A stretch of DNA of 21,294 bases, taken from assembly GCA_902406105.1 (NCBI GenBank), contig CABPCP010000053.1, forward strand, positions 1 through 21,294. The letters are read 5' to 3'. Below the pieces are notes generated by a model. That model searched no databases. It had not been told where the DNA came from and saw nothing but the letters and a program-made list of their open reading frames with translations. This DNA is from an uncultured Mordavella sp. GTDB taxonomy: Bacteria > Bacillota > Clostridia > Lachnospirales > Lachnospiraceae. Position numbers and translations under genes: made by a program. This document shows, piece after piece, positions 14,451 to 21,294 of this stretch (position 1 is the stretch's first letter; each line of letters starts with the position of its first letter).

Positions 14451-15767
14451 CTAATTCCCATTCACTTCATCAAGAGCCGCCTGGGCTGTCGCCTGGGCCT
14501 CATCCAACGCTTCCTGAGCCGGTACGTTTTCAATCTCTACCTGGTCGCAGGCAACAGAGAGCGCGTCATAGATCTTTCCGCCTGTTGGGTCTTCCGGCAG
14601 GATAGAAGCGTGTGTGGACTGCTGGAACGGTACCAGCGCCTGTGGATTCTCTTCGGTATATGCCTTAAACTCTTCTACATCCTGAGTAGAAAGACGAACT
14701 GCTACATAGCCGGTCTCCATGGACCATTTTGCCTGGTTCTCCGGTGTGGTCATAAATTTCATAAATTCATAGACACCCTGTTTCTCTTCATCGGTAGAAC
14801 CTTCCAGCATAACGTTCTGAAGAACTTCCGCGGTCGGATAAGAAGGATTCTCGCCCCAGCCCGGCTGCTCAAGCGCCGCTACAACACTAAAGTCAAGGTC
14901 TGCCTGGTCTCCGGAAGAACCGGTATAGCCGCCTGCCTTATCCTGCAGAACATCATCAATGGTATTGTACCAGTACTCCCAACCCTGTCCGCCGGAATGG
15001 ATCTTCATAATTCCGTCGTCGTGGATCCACTGACGGAAGCTTTCCCATACTTCTACCCACTCCTCAGAGTTGATCATAACTTCTGTTCCATCTTCATTAA
15101 GAAGGGTTCCTCCGTTGCTGAACACCGCGTCTACCAGATTTTTATATCCCCACATCGGCTCCCAGCCTACCATGCTTCCGCCTGTAGTCTCTGTGATCTT
15201 CTGGGCTGCCGCTTCCAGATCCTGCCAGGTCTTGACAGTCGTTGGATCAATTCCAGCTTCTTCAAACGCGGCAATATTATAATAAAGTACCTGAGTTGTT
15301 CCATATGCCGGGAAGGCGAACAATTTGCCCTCTTCATCGATACCCTGGTCATAGAACACATCCATATAATCTTCTCTGTCAAACTCTTCGTCTGCTTCCA
15401 CATAAGGATTGATGTCCGCGATCAGATCCTTGTCCGACAGATTTCTCGCCTTATCCACATCGATCAGAGCTACGTCCGGCGCATTGTCGCCGGCAATTCC
15501 TGCCTGCAGTTTTTCATAAGTCTCTGTATAATCCGCCTGTGTAGATCCTACGATCTCATATTCATCCTGAGAAGCGTTAAACTCTTCGATCATATCAGTC
15601 AGTACGTTGACGGCTGTCTTTCCGCCTGAGTACCAGTATTCAATCTGGATCTTACCATCCTCTGTGGTGGTTGTCTCACCGGAATTATCGGATCCGCCGC
15701 AGCCTGCCAGCATTGACATAGCCATGATTCCGATCAGTCCACAGGAAATCAGTCTTTTAAATTTCAT
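14451..15767 (-). CDS. ABC transporter solute-binding lipoprotein (family 1, CUT1/Ugp type)
   Basis: 438 residues from the ATG at 15767 (AAAGGAG ten bases upstream). The frame stays open to 15794, but that extension would precede the signal peptide. The signal sequence ends in the lipobox LAGC with Cys23, so the protein is lipid-anchored outside the membrane. The body follows the extracellular solute-binding family 1 pattern (MalE/UgpB-like): IEYWYSGGKTAVNVLTDMIEEFN near the start, DVALIDVDKA, and the hinge region with multiple tryptophans. It pairs with the permeases and ATPase upstream in the cluster. It is in one transcription unit with the catabolic enzymes rather than with the permeases and has its own promoter. 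Ligand is unknown; the Ugp-like type and phosphoester enzymes suggest a phosphorylated polyol or phosphonate. Confidence 0.88.
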   Translation of the reverse strand: MKFKRLISCGLIGIMAMSMLAGCGGSDNSGETTTTEDGKIQIEYWYSGGKTAVNVLTDMIEEFNASQDEYEIVGSTQADYTETYEKLQAGIAGDNAPDVALIDVDKARNLSDKDLIADINPYVEADEEFDREDYMDVFYDQGIDEEGKLFAFPAYGTTQVLYYNIAAFEEAGIDPTTVKTWQDLEAAAQKITETTGGSMVGWEPMWGYKNLVDAVFSNGGTLLNEDGTEVMINSEEWVEVWESFRQWIHDDGIMKIHSGGQGWEYWYNTIDDVLQDKAGGYTGSSGDQADLDFSVVAALEQPGWGENPSYPTAEVLQNVMLEGSTDEEKQGVYEFMKFMTTPENQAKWSMETGYVAVRLSTQDVEEFKAYTEENPQALVPFQQSTHASILPEDPTGGKIYDALSVACDQVEIENVPAQEALDEAQATAQAALDEVNGN

Positions 15768-15871
15768 AACTTTTAAACTCCTTTCACATATCACTTGTGT
15801 TTTTTCTTTTCTATGTCTCGCTTTCGTGTTCCATCTTACATGGGACTCATTAAATCATCTTCAAGCCTCTT

Positions 15872-15900
15872 TAAAAACTTTGTAAAAGGAGGAATGTAAA
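15872..15900 (-). promoter_or_regulatory. Candidate promoter/operator of the binding-protein operon
   Basis: On the minus strand TTTACA (15895-15900), 17-bp spacer, TTTTTA (15872-15877). The imperfect palindrome CTTTGTAAAAG (15878-15888) lies in the spacer. The stretch GCCTCTTTA plus AAACTTT here is nearly repeated ahead of the RpiR gene, implying the same regulator. The leader is about 100 nt. Confidence 0.5.
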
Positions 15901-15910
15901 GTTTTTCTTT

Positions 15911-15923
15911 GGAGCGTTGCTCC
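15911..15923. repeat. GGAGC hairpin repeat, copy 1
   Basis: GGAGCGTTGCTCC, a 5-bp stem with a 3-base loop, lies just upstream of the binding-protein promoter. An identical 13-mer is at 19989-20001 and a variant at 20073-20085. Confidence 0.6.
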
Positions 15924-15933
15924 GCTTTCCTTT

Positions 15934-16791
15934 TTAAACAAACTTTTCCTTAGATTTCAGGATATTTTCTTTAAATCTCTTCTCATCGCTCTGGAAGAGC
16001 CCTTCGCATAAAAGGTCGATCAAACCGATCTGAGCGATCCTGGAGGCCGCCTTCTCCCCTCCCTCAAAGGATACCGCAGGAGTGACGAACACATGATCAC
16101 AGCAGGCGGCGATAGGGCAGTCTTTCGTTCCCAGGATTCCCACCGTCTTTGCCCCGCTCTCGCTGGCAAGCCTCATGGCGTCCAGCACCATCTCCGTCGT
16201 CCCCGACTGGGAAATGGCGATGGCAACGTTTCGCCCGTCCAGATACTCGGCGCTGACCTTCTGCAGAAAAAGATCCGAATAGGTCCGGCAGGAAACTCCC
16301 ATGTGAAGCAGCCGGCCTGCCAGTTCTCCCGCCACAAAAGCCGACCTCTCCGCCCCGAAGATCTCTACTGATCTGGCTTTCTTCAGAAGCTGGATCACAT
16401 CCTGGAATTCCTTCTCCTGGATCTTAAGCGTCATCTCCTCCAGTAGTTCCATATCCTGTCGGATCACTTGAGTAGGAATTCCTTTCCTTCTATTTGTTGA
16501 AACGCCGTCAGGCTCTTCTCCTGCTATGCCTCTATTTTCCTGCCCGCGCTTTTCCTGGCCAGACTGTTTCAGCACACCATTGCGGAACTGCTGCCAGCCG
16601 CCATACCCCAGCCGCTGTACCGTCCGCACTACGGTTGGCTGTCCGGTCCCGGCTCCCGCCGCGCACTGGCGCAGAGTCATCTCTTCTATCTCCTCTTCCT
16701 TAGCCAGCAGATATTCCGCGACCTTTTTCTCTCCCTTCGTCAGATTTCCAAACTCTAACCGCAGATCCTGCTTCCACCTTTTTTCATTCAT
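15934..16791 (-). CDS. RpiR-family transcriptional regulator (HTH + SIS)
   Basis: 285 residues, normal for the family. The N-terminal HTH (about 1-77) includes MTLRQCAAGAGTGQPTVVRTVQRLGYGGWQQF, the RpiR helix-turn-helix and wing. The C-terminal SIS domain (about 130-260, VEIFGAERSAFVAGELAGRLLHMG, then AIAISQSGTTEMVLDAM and VGILG) binds phosphosugars or similar effectors. Residues 78-115 form a longer, charged linker than usual. It sits between the transporter ATPase and the binding-protein gene, under its own palindrome-bearing promoter, so it is the probable local repressor or activator whose effector is a phosphorylated pathway intermediate. GGAG lies nine bases before the ATG. Confidence 0.88.
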   Translation of the reverse strand: MNEKRWKQDLRLEFGNLTKGEKKVAEYLLAKEEEIEEMTLRQCAAGAGTGQPTVVRTVQRLGYGGWQQFRNGVLKQSGQEKRGQENRGIAGEEPDGVSTNRRKGIPTQVIRQDMELLEEMTLKIQEKEFQDVIQLLKKARSVEIFGAERSAFVAGELAGRLLHMGVSCRTYSDLFLQKVSAEYLDGRNVAIAISQSGTTEMVLDAMRLASESGAKTVGILGTKDCPIAACCDHVFVTPAVSFEGGEKAASRIAQIGLIDLLCEGLFQSDEKRFKENILKSKEKFV

Positions 16792-16843
16792 GTATCATCG
16801 CTCCGTTTTTTCTTATTTCTTTCTTCTGGGTCTTTGGCCTCTT

Positions 16844-16872
16844 TACAAACTTTTGACAAAAGACCAGATCAA
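16844..16872 (-). promoter_or_regulatory. Candidate rpiR-type promoter with operator palindrome
   Basis: On the minus strand TTGATC (16867-16872), 17-bp spacer, TTTGTA (16844-16849). The 13-bp palindrome CTTTTGACAAAAG (16850-16862) fills the spacer, so a bound regulator would compete with RNA polymerase. It points to autoregulation. Confidence 0.55.
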
Positions 16873-16982
16873 ATCCCCCGCATTTCCGCCCTAAACTTCT
16901 GTTTTTAAACCTCCGGGTTTATCTTTTCTTAACATTTCTTTACCTGTTCTTTTCTTTCCCTCTTTCTCCCGGAAACGCAGAC

Positions 16983-17013
16983 AGGCTGAACCAGGGATTT
17001 CCCTGTTCAGCCT
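16983..17013 (-). terminator. Strong hairpin after the transporter ATPase gene
   Basis: AGGCTGAAC (16983-16991) pairs with GTTCAGCCT (17005-17013), and the inner AGGGA with TCCCT, giving 14 pairs with one bulge. It starts 18 bp past the ATPase stop. The T-rich tail (TTTTCTTTCT) is on the plus-strand side, so in the direction of the operon it is a weak intrinsic terminator or a 3' mRNA stabiliser. Confidence 0.55.
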
Positions 17014-17030
17014 TTTCTTTCTATAACTTG

Positions 17031-18116
17031 TTAGACTCTTTGCTGCGTATAGGCGTCAAAGATATGTACCTTATCCATCCGGAAAGAGAAATTCGCGTTG
17101 TCTCCTCTGCCGATGGTGCTGTCTGCCGGCACACGCACCGCCACATCCTTCTTCCCATACGCCAGATACAGATAAGTCGCAGCCCCAAGCTTCTCACATA
17201 CCCGCACGCTGCTGGCGATCCCATCCGGATCCAGAACCATATCCTCCGGCCTAACGCCAACGATCACTTCCTCCCCAATGTGGTTCTTCTCATCCATCCG
17301 TTTTGCCGTTTCCGCGGATAAGGGAAACAGCCGGTCCTCGATCTTCAGACATACCTGTCTTCCCTCGTCCACCACACATTTCCCGTGGAAGAAATTCATC
17401 TGGGGCATCCCGATGAATCCAGCTACAAATACATTGGCAGGCTCATCATAGAGTTCTCTTGGCGGGGCTACCTGCTGGATCTCCCCGTCTTTGAGGACTA
17501 CGATCTTCGTTCCCAAAGTCATGGCCTCTGTCTGATCATGGGTCACATAGATAAATGTGGCGTCTAACTGCCGGTACAGTTTCAAGATCTCGCCCCGCAT
17601 CTGGGTCCGCAGTTTGGCATCCAGATTGGACAAGGGCTCGTCCATCAGGAATACTCTGGGTCTGCGGATGATCGCCCTGCCGATGGCCACTCTCTGCTTC
17701 TGTCCTCCGGACAGTTCGCCCGGTTTCCGGTCCAGTACCTGAGATAAATCCAGAATCTTTGCCACTTCCTCCGCTTTCTTTCTTCTCTCCGCTTTGGGCA
17801 CCCGCTGGATCTTCAGGCTGTAAGCCATATTTTCCCAGACAGACATATGGGGATACAGCGCGTAGTTCTGGAACACCATCGCCATATTCCGGTCGCAGGG
17901 CTGCACCTGATTGATGATCTTCCCATCCATGACGATCTCTCCCTGGGAGACGTCTTCCAATCCCGCGATCATGCGGAGTGTGGTAGACTTCCCGCAGCCT
18001 GACGGCCCCACAAAGATCACAAATTCCTTTTCTTCTATTTCCAGCTGAAAGTCCTTTACTGCCTTAAATCCATTTTCATATTCTTTATATACATGCTTTA
18101 ATTGTATGCCGTTCAC
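17031..18116 (-). CDS. ABC transporter ATP-binding protein (MsmK/UgpC/MalK type)
   Basis: 361 residues, start GTG at 18116 supported by AAGGAGG. The nucleotide-binding domain has Walker A GPSGCGKST (37-45), Q-loop VFQNYALYPH, signature LSGGQ (135-139), Walker B VFLMDE (155-160) and H-loop VTHDQTEA. After the NBD comes a C-terminal TOBE/MalK-type regulatory region (about 235-361) with VIVGVRPEDMVL. This architecture energises CUT1 carbohydrate or glycerol-phosphate importers and may be shared by several permeases. It is third in the operon after the two permeases, 12 bp past the second one. Confidence 0.92.
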   Translation of the reverse strand: MNGIQLKHVYKEYENGFKAVKDFQLEIEEKEFVIFVGPSGCGKSTTLRMIAGLEDVSQGEIVMDGKIINQVQPCDRNMAMVFQNYALYPHMSVWENMAYSLKIQRVPKAERRKKAEEVAKILDLSQVLDRKPGELSGGQKQRVAIGRAIIRRPRVFLMDEPLSNLDAKLRTQMRGEILKLYRQLDATFIYVTHDQTEAMTLGTKIVVLKDGEIQQVAPPRELYDEPANVFVAGFIGMPQMNFFHGKCVVDEGRQVCLKIEDRLFPLSAETAKRMDEKNHIGEEVIVGVRPEDMVLDPDGIASSVRVCEKLGAATYLYLAYGKKDVAVRVPADSTIGRGDNANFSFRMDKVHIFDAYTQQRV

Positions 18117-18128
18117 AGTGATTCCTCC

Positions 18129-18965
18129 TTATCCCTTCATTCCTGTATCGCCGCCGATTCCGCTGATGAACCATTTCTGTGTGAACGCAAACAGGATCAG
18201 AAGCGGCAGCACGATCACTGTACTTCCCGCCATGACCATCGCCCACTCTGTCCCATAGGCTCCGCCTTCGATAAAGAACTTGCGCAAGCCTTGTGATACC
18301 AGCATCTTGGAATCAGAATCTGTGATCAAGGATGGCCACATATAATTGTTGTAACAGGTGATAAAGTTCATCAGTCCAAACGTAATAAAAGAAGACTTCG
18401 TAATCGGACATACCACTTTCCACAGGATCTTCCAATGACTTGCCCCGTCGATCCTGGCCGCCTCGATCAGGCCTTTGGGCACCTGCATGAATGCCTGCCG
18501 CAGCAGGAAGATTCCGAATATGCTGACACAGTTGGAGATGATCAGACCTGTAAAGGTATCCAGCAGCTGCATGTCAGACAGAATAATATAGCTGGGTATG
18601 TATGTAGCCGCTGTCGGAACCATATAGGTACACATGATGATCCCAAACAGGATTGCACGGCCCTTAAAGGTAAGAAATACGATGGCGTAAGCGATCATCG
18701 CTCCCGTCACGATCTGGATCACCAGCGTAAACACGGACACAAACAAACTGTTTCCCACATACCGCATCAAAGGTGAATCCGTAAATACGCTCACAAAGTT
18801 CTGCCACTGGAAAGTCTCTGGGAAAAAGTGGCTCACATCCATGATCTCCTGTTTGGTCTTCAGCGCGCTTATGATCATCCAGATAAAAGGGAAAATGGTG
18901 AACACACTGAAAATAAAAAGGATCACTGCCTTCCCGCTGCCTCTTAACGCTTTTCCTATACTCAT
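18129..18965 (-). CDS. ABC transporter permease (UgpE/MalG-like)
   Basis: 278 residues from the ATG at 18965, which has a perfect GGAAGGAGG upstream; the open frame to 18995 would overlap the previous gene. Six membrane segments are predicted, starting with VILFIFSVFTIFPFIWMII. The cytoplasmic EAA loop reads EAARIDGASHWKILWKVVCP and docks on the ATPase. The N-terminal KTKQEI segment before the periplasmic loop is characteristic of MalG/UgpE-type subunits. It forms the channel together with the upstream permease. Confidence 0.92.
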   Translation of the reverse strand: MSIGKALRGSGKAVILFIFSVFTIFPFIWMIISALKTKQEIMDVSHFFPETFQWQNFVSVFTDSPLMRYVGNSLFVSVFTLVIQIVTGAMIAYAIVFLTFKGRAILFGIIMCTYMVPTAATYIPSYIILSDMQLLDTFTGLIISNCVSIFGIFLLRQAFMQVPKGLIEAARIDGASHWKILWKVVCPITKSSFITFGLMNFITCYNNYMWPSLITDSDSKMLVSQGLRKFFIEGGAYGTEWAMVMAGSTVIVLPLLILFAFTQKWFISGIGGDTGMKG

Positions 18966-18979
18966 CACGATCCTCCTTC

Positions 18980-19861
18980 CTAATAGTGCACCCATTTCTT
19001 GGATGCGGTAAACTGCACTGCTGAGAGCACTATCGTGATCAGGATCAGCACGATGGCCACTGCTGTTGCCTGTCCCATGCTGAATTCTTCAAACCCAAGC
19101 TGATAGTACATATAAAGAAGCGTTCTGGTGCTTCCAGACGGTCCTCCCTGTGTCAGGATCTGAATCTGATCGTATGCCTGCAGAGAATTGACCATTGTAA
19201 TAATAGACAGAAAGAATGTGGTGGGAGATACTCCCGGCAATGTTACATCCCGGAATCTCTGCCATCCTTTCGCCCCGTCCAGAGAACTGGCCTCATACAG
19301 TTCTTTTGGCACCTTCTCCAGCGCGGACAGATAAAAGATCATGGCATATCCAAGGCTTTTCCAGATGGTCACGATGATCACCGCCAGCATTGCGGTATCG
19401 GAGCTGTTGATCCACTCCAGCGAAGGGAGATGGAGGAAATTCAAGATTGCGTTGGCGATTCCGGTATCCGGGTCATAAATCCACACCCACACGATAGAAA
19501 TCGCTACCGTTGGTGTGATCCAAGGAGAGAATAAGATAAACTTCACGATCCCGCTTCCTTTAAACGCCTTCTGCATGAGAAGGGCCAGCATAAGTCCCAG
19601 CACGATCGTTGGGATCAGAGTGCCCAGACAGAAGACCACCGTATTCCACAGAGCATCGTAGAACCGGCTGTCCTGGAACAGATCGAGAAAGTTCTGAAAA
19701 CCTACGAAATTATAATCCGGCGTCATATAGTCCCAGTCGGTAAAGCTGATGTATACCGTTCTGAGAATAGGGTAAATCCAGAATACGATCAGCGGGATCA
19801 TCGCCGGAAGTACAAACGCGCTGACCGTACCTATTTTCTTCAATCGGATTTTCTTTGTCAT
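18980..19861 (-). CDS. ABC transporter permease (UgpA/MalF-like)
   Basis: 293 residues, first gene of the operon, with GGAAGGA nine bases before the ATG. Six transmembrane segments are predicted, beginning FVLPAMIPLIVFWIYPILRTVYISF, the usual start of CUT1 A-type permeases. The EAA loop EASSLDGAKGWQRFRDVTLPG is present. The segment DQIQILTQGGP followed by TLLYMYYQLGFEEFSMGQA is also highly typical of UgpA-like proteins. Its downstream partner is 14 bp away, and the palindrome-bearing promoter lies about 50 bp upstream. Confidence 0.93.
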   Translation of the reverse strand: MTKKIRLKKIGTVSAFVLPAMIPLIVFWIYPILRTVYISFTDWDYMTPDYNFVGFQNFLDLFQDSRFYDALWNTVVFCLGTLIPTIVLGLMLALLMQKAFKGSGIVKFILFSPWITPTVAISIVWVWIYDPDTGIANAILNFLHLPSLEWINSSDTAMLAVIIVTIWKSLGYAMIFYLSALEKVPKELYEASSLDGAKGWQRFRDVTLPGVSPTTFFLSIITMVNSLQAYDQIQILTQGGPSGSTRTLLYMYYQLGFEEFSMGQATAVAIVLILITIVLSAVQFTASKKWVHY

Positions 19862-19910
19862 GATATCAATCCTTCCTTTTCACTTAAGCTTTGGCAAGAC
19901 TGGATATATC

Positions 19911-19939
19911 ATAACAACCGACTTTTAATAAAAGTTCAA
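19911..19939 (-). promoter_or_regulatory. Candidate promoter/operator of the transporter operon
   Basis: On the minus strand TTGAAC (19934-19939), 17-bp spacer, TGTTAT (19911-19916). The perfect 15-bp palindrome ACTTTTAATAAAAGT (19921-19935) overlaps the spacer and -35 edge. Its CTTTT/AAAAG arms match the palindrome ahead of the RpiR gene. Confidence 0.6.
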
Positions 19940-20143
19940 GGCAATATTAAATGTTTGTAAACCGGGAGGGCTTGGAAACAGGGCATCTGGAGCGTTGCTC
20001 CGGATTTTCTCCCCATTGGATTCCCACAGTTTCTCACTTTGGGCAACCACGGGGATTTGCGGAAGAAAAAACGGAGTTTTGCTCCTTTTTCAGCGCAGGA
20101 TTATTAAAGACGTCCCGCAGATCAACAAAAGAATTTCTTTCAT
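19940..20143. other. Non-coding stretch with small hairpin repeats
   Basis: No convincing gene in about 200 bp. GGAGCGTTGCTCC (19989-20001) is identical to 15911-15923, and a variant GGAGTTTTGCTCC lies at 20073-20085. A 64-codon plus-strand frame (19951-20145) has no ribosome site and looks accidental. The hairpins may be part of a degenerate dispersed repeat. Confidence 0.5.
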
Positions 20144-20181
20144 AAAAAAAGAAAAGCAGCCGGTTTTTAAAACCAGACTGC
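20144..20181 (-). terminator. Terminator after the DUF1847 gene
   Basis: On the minus strand GCAG pairs with CTGC and GGTTTT with AAAACC inside it, followed by TTTTCTTTTTTT. It closes the two-gene unit that enters from the right. Confidence 0.8.
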
Positions 20182-20211
20182 CTATTTCTCTCTTTCTTTA
20201 AATTTTGCTCT

Positions 20212-20844
20212 TTACTCTTCCTCCATCAGCTTCTTATAATAGCCATCCACCATATACAGCGCTGCTGCCGGATTATGTCCCAGAACTCGGTCTTTCGTCA
20301 CTCCTGTAGTGGTCAGCGCCTCTGAATATTTGTAGAAAAGACTGTCATGTCCCACGCACAGTCCCATGACCACATTCAGATCCGTCTTGGCCGCATTTAA
20401 AAACTTTGCCTGCAAGACCGGGTTGCACATGTGGTTTCCGATCTGACAGCATTCTTCCGGGATGCCTACTTCCGTTTTGGGCACCGCTCCCACTTTACAT
20501 GCCGCGCCATATACCTCAAAGCCATGCTTCCGCAAAATCGCCGCCAAAGTCCGGCTCTCTTTCAAAAGGCCTACGCAGGTTGCGATTCCAATCTTCTTGG
20601 CCCCAATTTTTTTGGCAAAGGCCATGATCTCCTCCACCCGCGTATACTTGCAGTAATGCTCATACTCCACTTCCGCCGCGGCAACCATCACGGCATGGTT
20701 TTCTTCTTCTGCGTAACACGCCAGGGCATCCTGCAGGATTTCCTGATCCATGTGGGTAGTCAGACAGAACGCCGGGTAGGTCTTATCTCCTTTGTCGCAG
20801 TTTTTGACTGTACAGTCGATACAGGACATTTCTTCTGGTTTCAT
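20212..20844 (-). CDS. DUF1847 cysteine-rich protein
   Basis: 210 residues that I recognise as the DUF1847 family (putative metal-binding, no established function). The N-terminus holds CIDCTVKNC and a further Cys (Cys8, 11, 16, 27), a likely metal or iron-sulfur site. The middle has GIATCVGLLKESR and EVYGAACKVGAVPK, and the C-terminus has MGLCVGHDSLF and HNPAAALY, with regularly spaced cysteines throughout. Such proteins occur in strict anaerobes. The AAGGAG site overlaps the stop codon of the upstream reductase-like gene, so the two are translationally linked. Confidence 0.75.
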   Translation of the reverse strand: MKPEEMSCIDCTVKNCDKGDKTYPAFCLTTHMDQEILQDALACYAEEENHAVMVAAAEVEYEHYCKYTRVEEIMAFAKKIGAKKIGIATCVGLLKESRTLAAILRKHGFEVYGAACKVGAVPKTEVGIPEECCQIGNHMCNPVLQAKFLNAAKTDLNVVMGLCVGHDSLFYKYSEALTTTGVTKDRVLGHNPAAALYMVDGYYKKLMEEE

Positions 20845-20853
20845 CGTTTCTTT

Positions 20854-21294
20854 TTACTCCTTTTCCTCATTCTTTCGCATCTTTAATTTCAGCCGGGCCA
20901 GCGCCTTCCTGGCGTCCAGCTCATTTACCGTATTCTCCGCCAGCACCGTAGTCTCGTCTCCTGCCGCCCCTGTCTTTTCCATGGCTTTGTAGTAACATAC
21001 CACATCCTCCGCAAGATGACTATTTTGTACCACAAAGTCTTTGGCCGGCACCATGCTGAGGGCCACCACCGGCACCCCTCTTTCTTCTGCCGCCTCAATG
21101 GCATGAGCGTAGTCTACATGATTATTCCCCAGCCCGTTGCAGGAGAAAATCGCTCCGTCCGCCCTGGCGCACTCCAGGCTCACGCCAACCCGTTCTGCCG
21201 ACAGATATTTATCCTCATTATCGTCAGGAGACCCTACGATGATGATCCCACGAAGATTAACATCCCCGTCCTCGGAGATTGCGTACATTAGAGG
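20854..21294 (-). CDS. Glycine/sarcosine/D-proline-reductase-type subunit (partial, N-terminus outside window)
   Basis: The frame is open through the window edge, so only the C-terminal part is seen (at least 146 residues; an ATG at 21288 is probably internal). DGAIFSCNGLGNNHVDYAHAIEAAEERGVPVVALSMV followed by DFVVQNSHLAEDVVCYYKAMEKTGA resembles the Grd/Prd component-B beta-type region, where a family-typical DGAI-x-S/T-x-x-G-N-x-x-D motif precedes the variable end. In amino-acid-fermenting clostridia these subunits carry the reductase active site, and their proproteins can self-cleave to a pyruvoyl group. Which reductase this is cannot be decided from the fragment. It is followed after nine bases by the DUF1847 gene. 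Confidence 0.6.
   Translation of the reverse strand, partial: PLMYAISEDGDVNLRGIIIVGSPDDNEDKYLSAERVGVSLECARADGAIFSCNGLGNNHVDYAHAIEAAEERGVPVVALSMVPAKDFVVQNSHLAEDVVCYYKAMEKTGAAGDETTVLAENTVNELDARKALARLKLKMRKNEEKE

Noticed and set aside
14163..15629. Plus-strand frame of 488 codons opposite the binding-protein gene
   Set aside because: Antisense shadow rich in Cys, His and Arg, with no domain or start signal.
19951..20145. 64-codon plus-strand gene
   Set aside because: No ribosome site, no recognisable domain, and it contains the small hairpin repeats, so it looks like accidental open frame.
1..21294. CRISPR array or insertion sequence
   Set aside because: No regularly spaced direct repeats, Cas genes, transposases or terminal-repeat-bounded elements other than the 841-1138 segment were found.

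Overview
The window looks like chromosome from a Gram-positive anaerobe of the Clostridia, most likely a Lachnospiraceae gut bacterium. This placement is an inference from strong AGGAGG-type ribosome binding sites, AT-rich consensus sigma-A promoters, an mcsA-clpC pair, a DUF1847 protein beside a glycine/proline-reductase-like subunit, and an AP2/zinc-ribbon protein. No rRNA or phylogenetic marker was available to test it.

Left end (1-2200): a gene for a protein with two zinc-ribbon repeats and an AP2-like DNA-binding domain (minus strand) is separated from a tyrosine recombinase gene (minus strand) by a 298-bp segment bounded by exact 24-bp inverted repeats. The segment carries a near-perfect sigma-A promoter that points away from the AP2 gene in this copy, and a rho-independent terminator that would stop leftward transcripts. 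This is the layout of a phase-variable promoter switch, captured OFF. 

Housekeeping block (2200-10650): a MarR-type regulator with a cysteine cluster; mcsA-clpC without ctsR or mcsB; a GNAT acetyltransferase; tRNA-Glu and tRNA-Cys directly abutting; topB (topoisomerase III); an AI-2E/YtvI-family membrane protein whose perfect promoter predicts a leaderless mRNA; and ridA. A 32-34 bp GC-rich perfect palindrome occurs at 1-34 and again at 10605-10636.

Catabolic cluster (10650-19960, all minus strand): in transcription order, a CUT1/Ugp-type ABC transporter (two permeases, ATPase), an RpiR/SIS regulator, a lipoprotein solute-binding protein, an alkaline-phosphatase-superfamily phosphodiesterase/phosphonohydrolase, a phosphonatase-like HAD hydrolase, a TIM-barrel sugar-phosphate isomerase/epimerase and a D-2-hydroxyacid dehydrogenase. 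Three promoters, each with a CTTTT/AAAAG palindrome in its spacer, precede the transporter operon, the regulator and the binding-protein operon, which suggests one RpiR-controlled regulon. The enzyme set suggests import of an organophosphorus compound (phosphonate or phosphodiester) followed by P-C or P-O cleavage and oxidation. This substrate assignment is an inference, and the cluster is the best candidate here for an undescribed pathway.

Right end (19960-21294): a non-coding stretch with small GGAGC hairpins, then a DUF1847 gene and the 3' part of a glycine/sarcosine/proline-reductase-type subunit gene that runs off the window.
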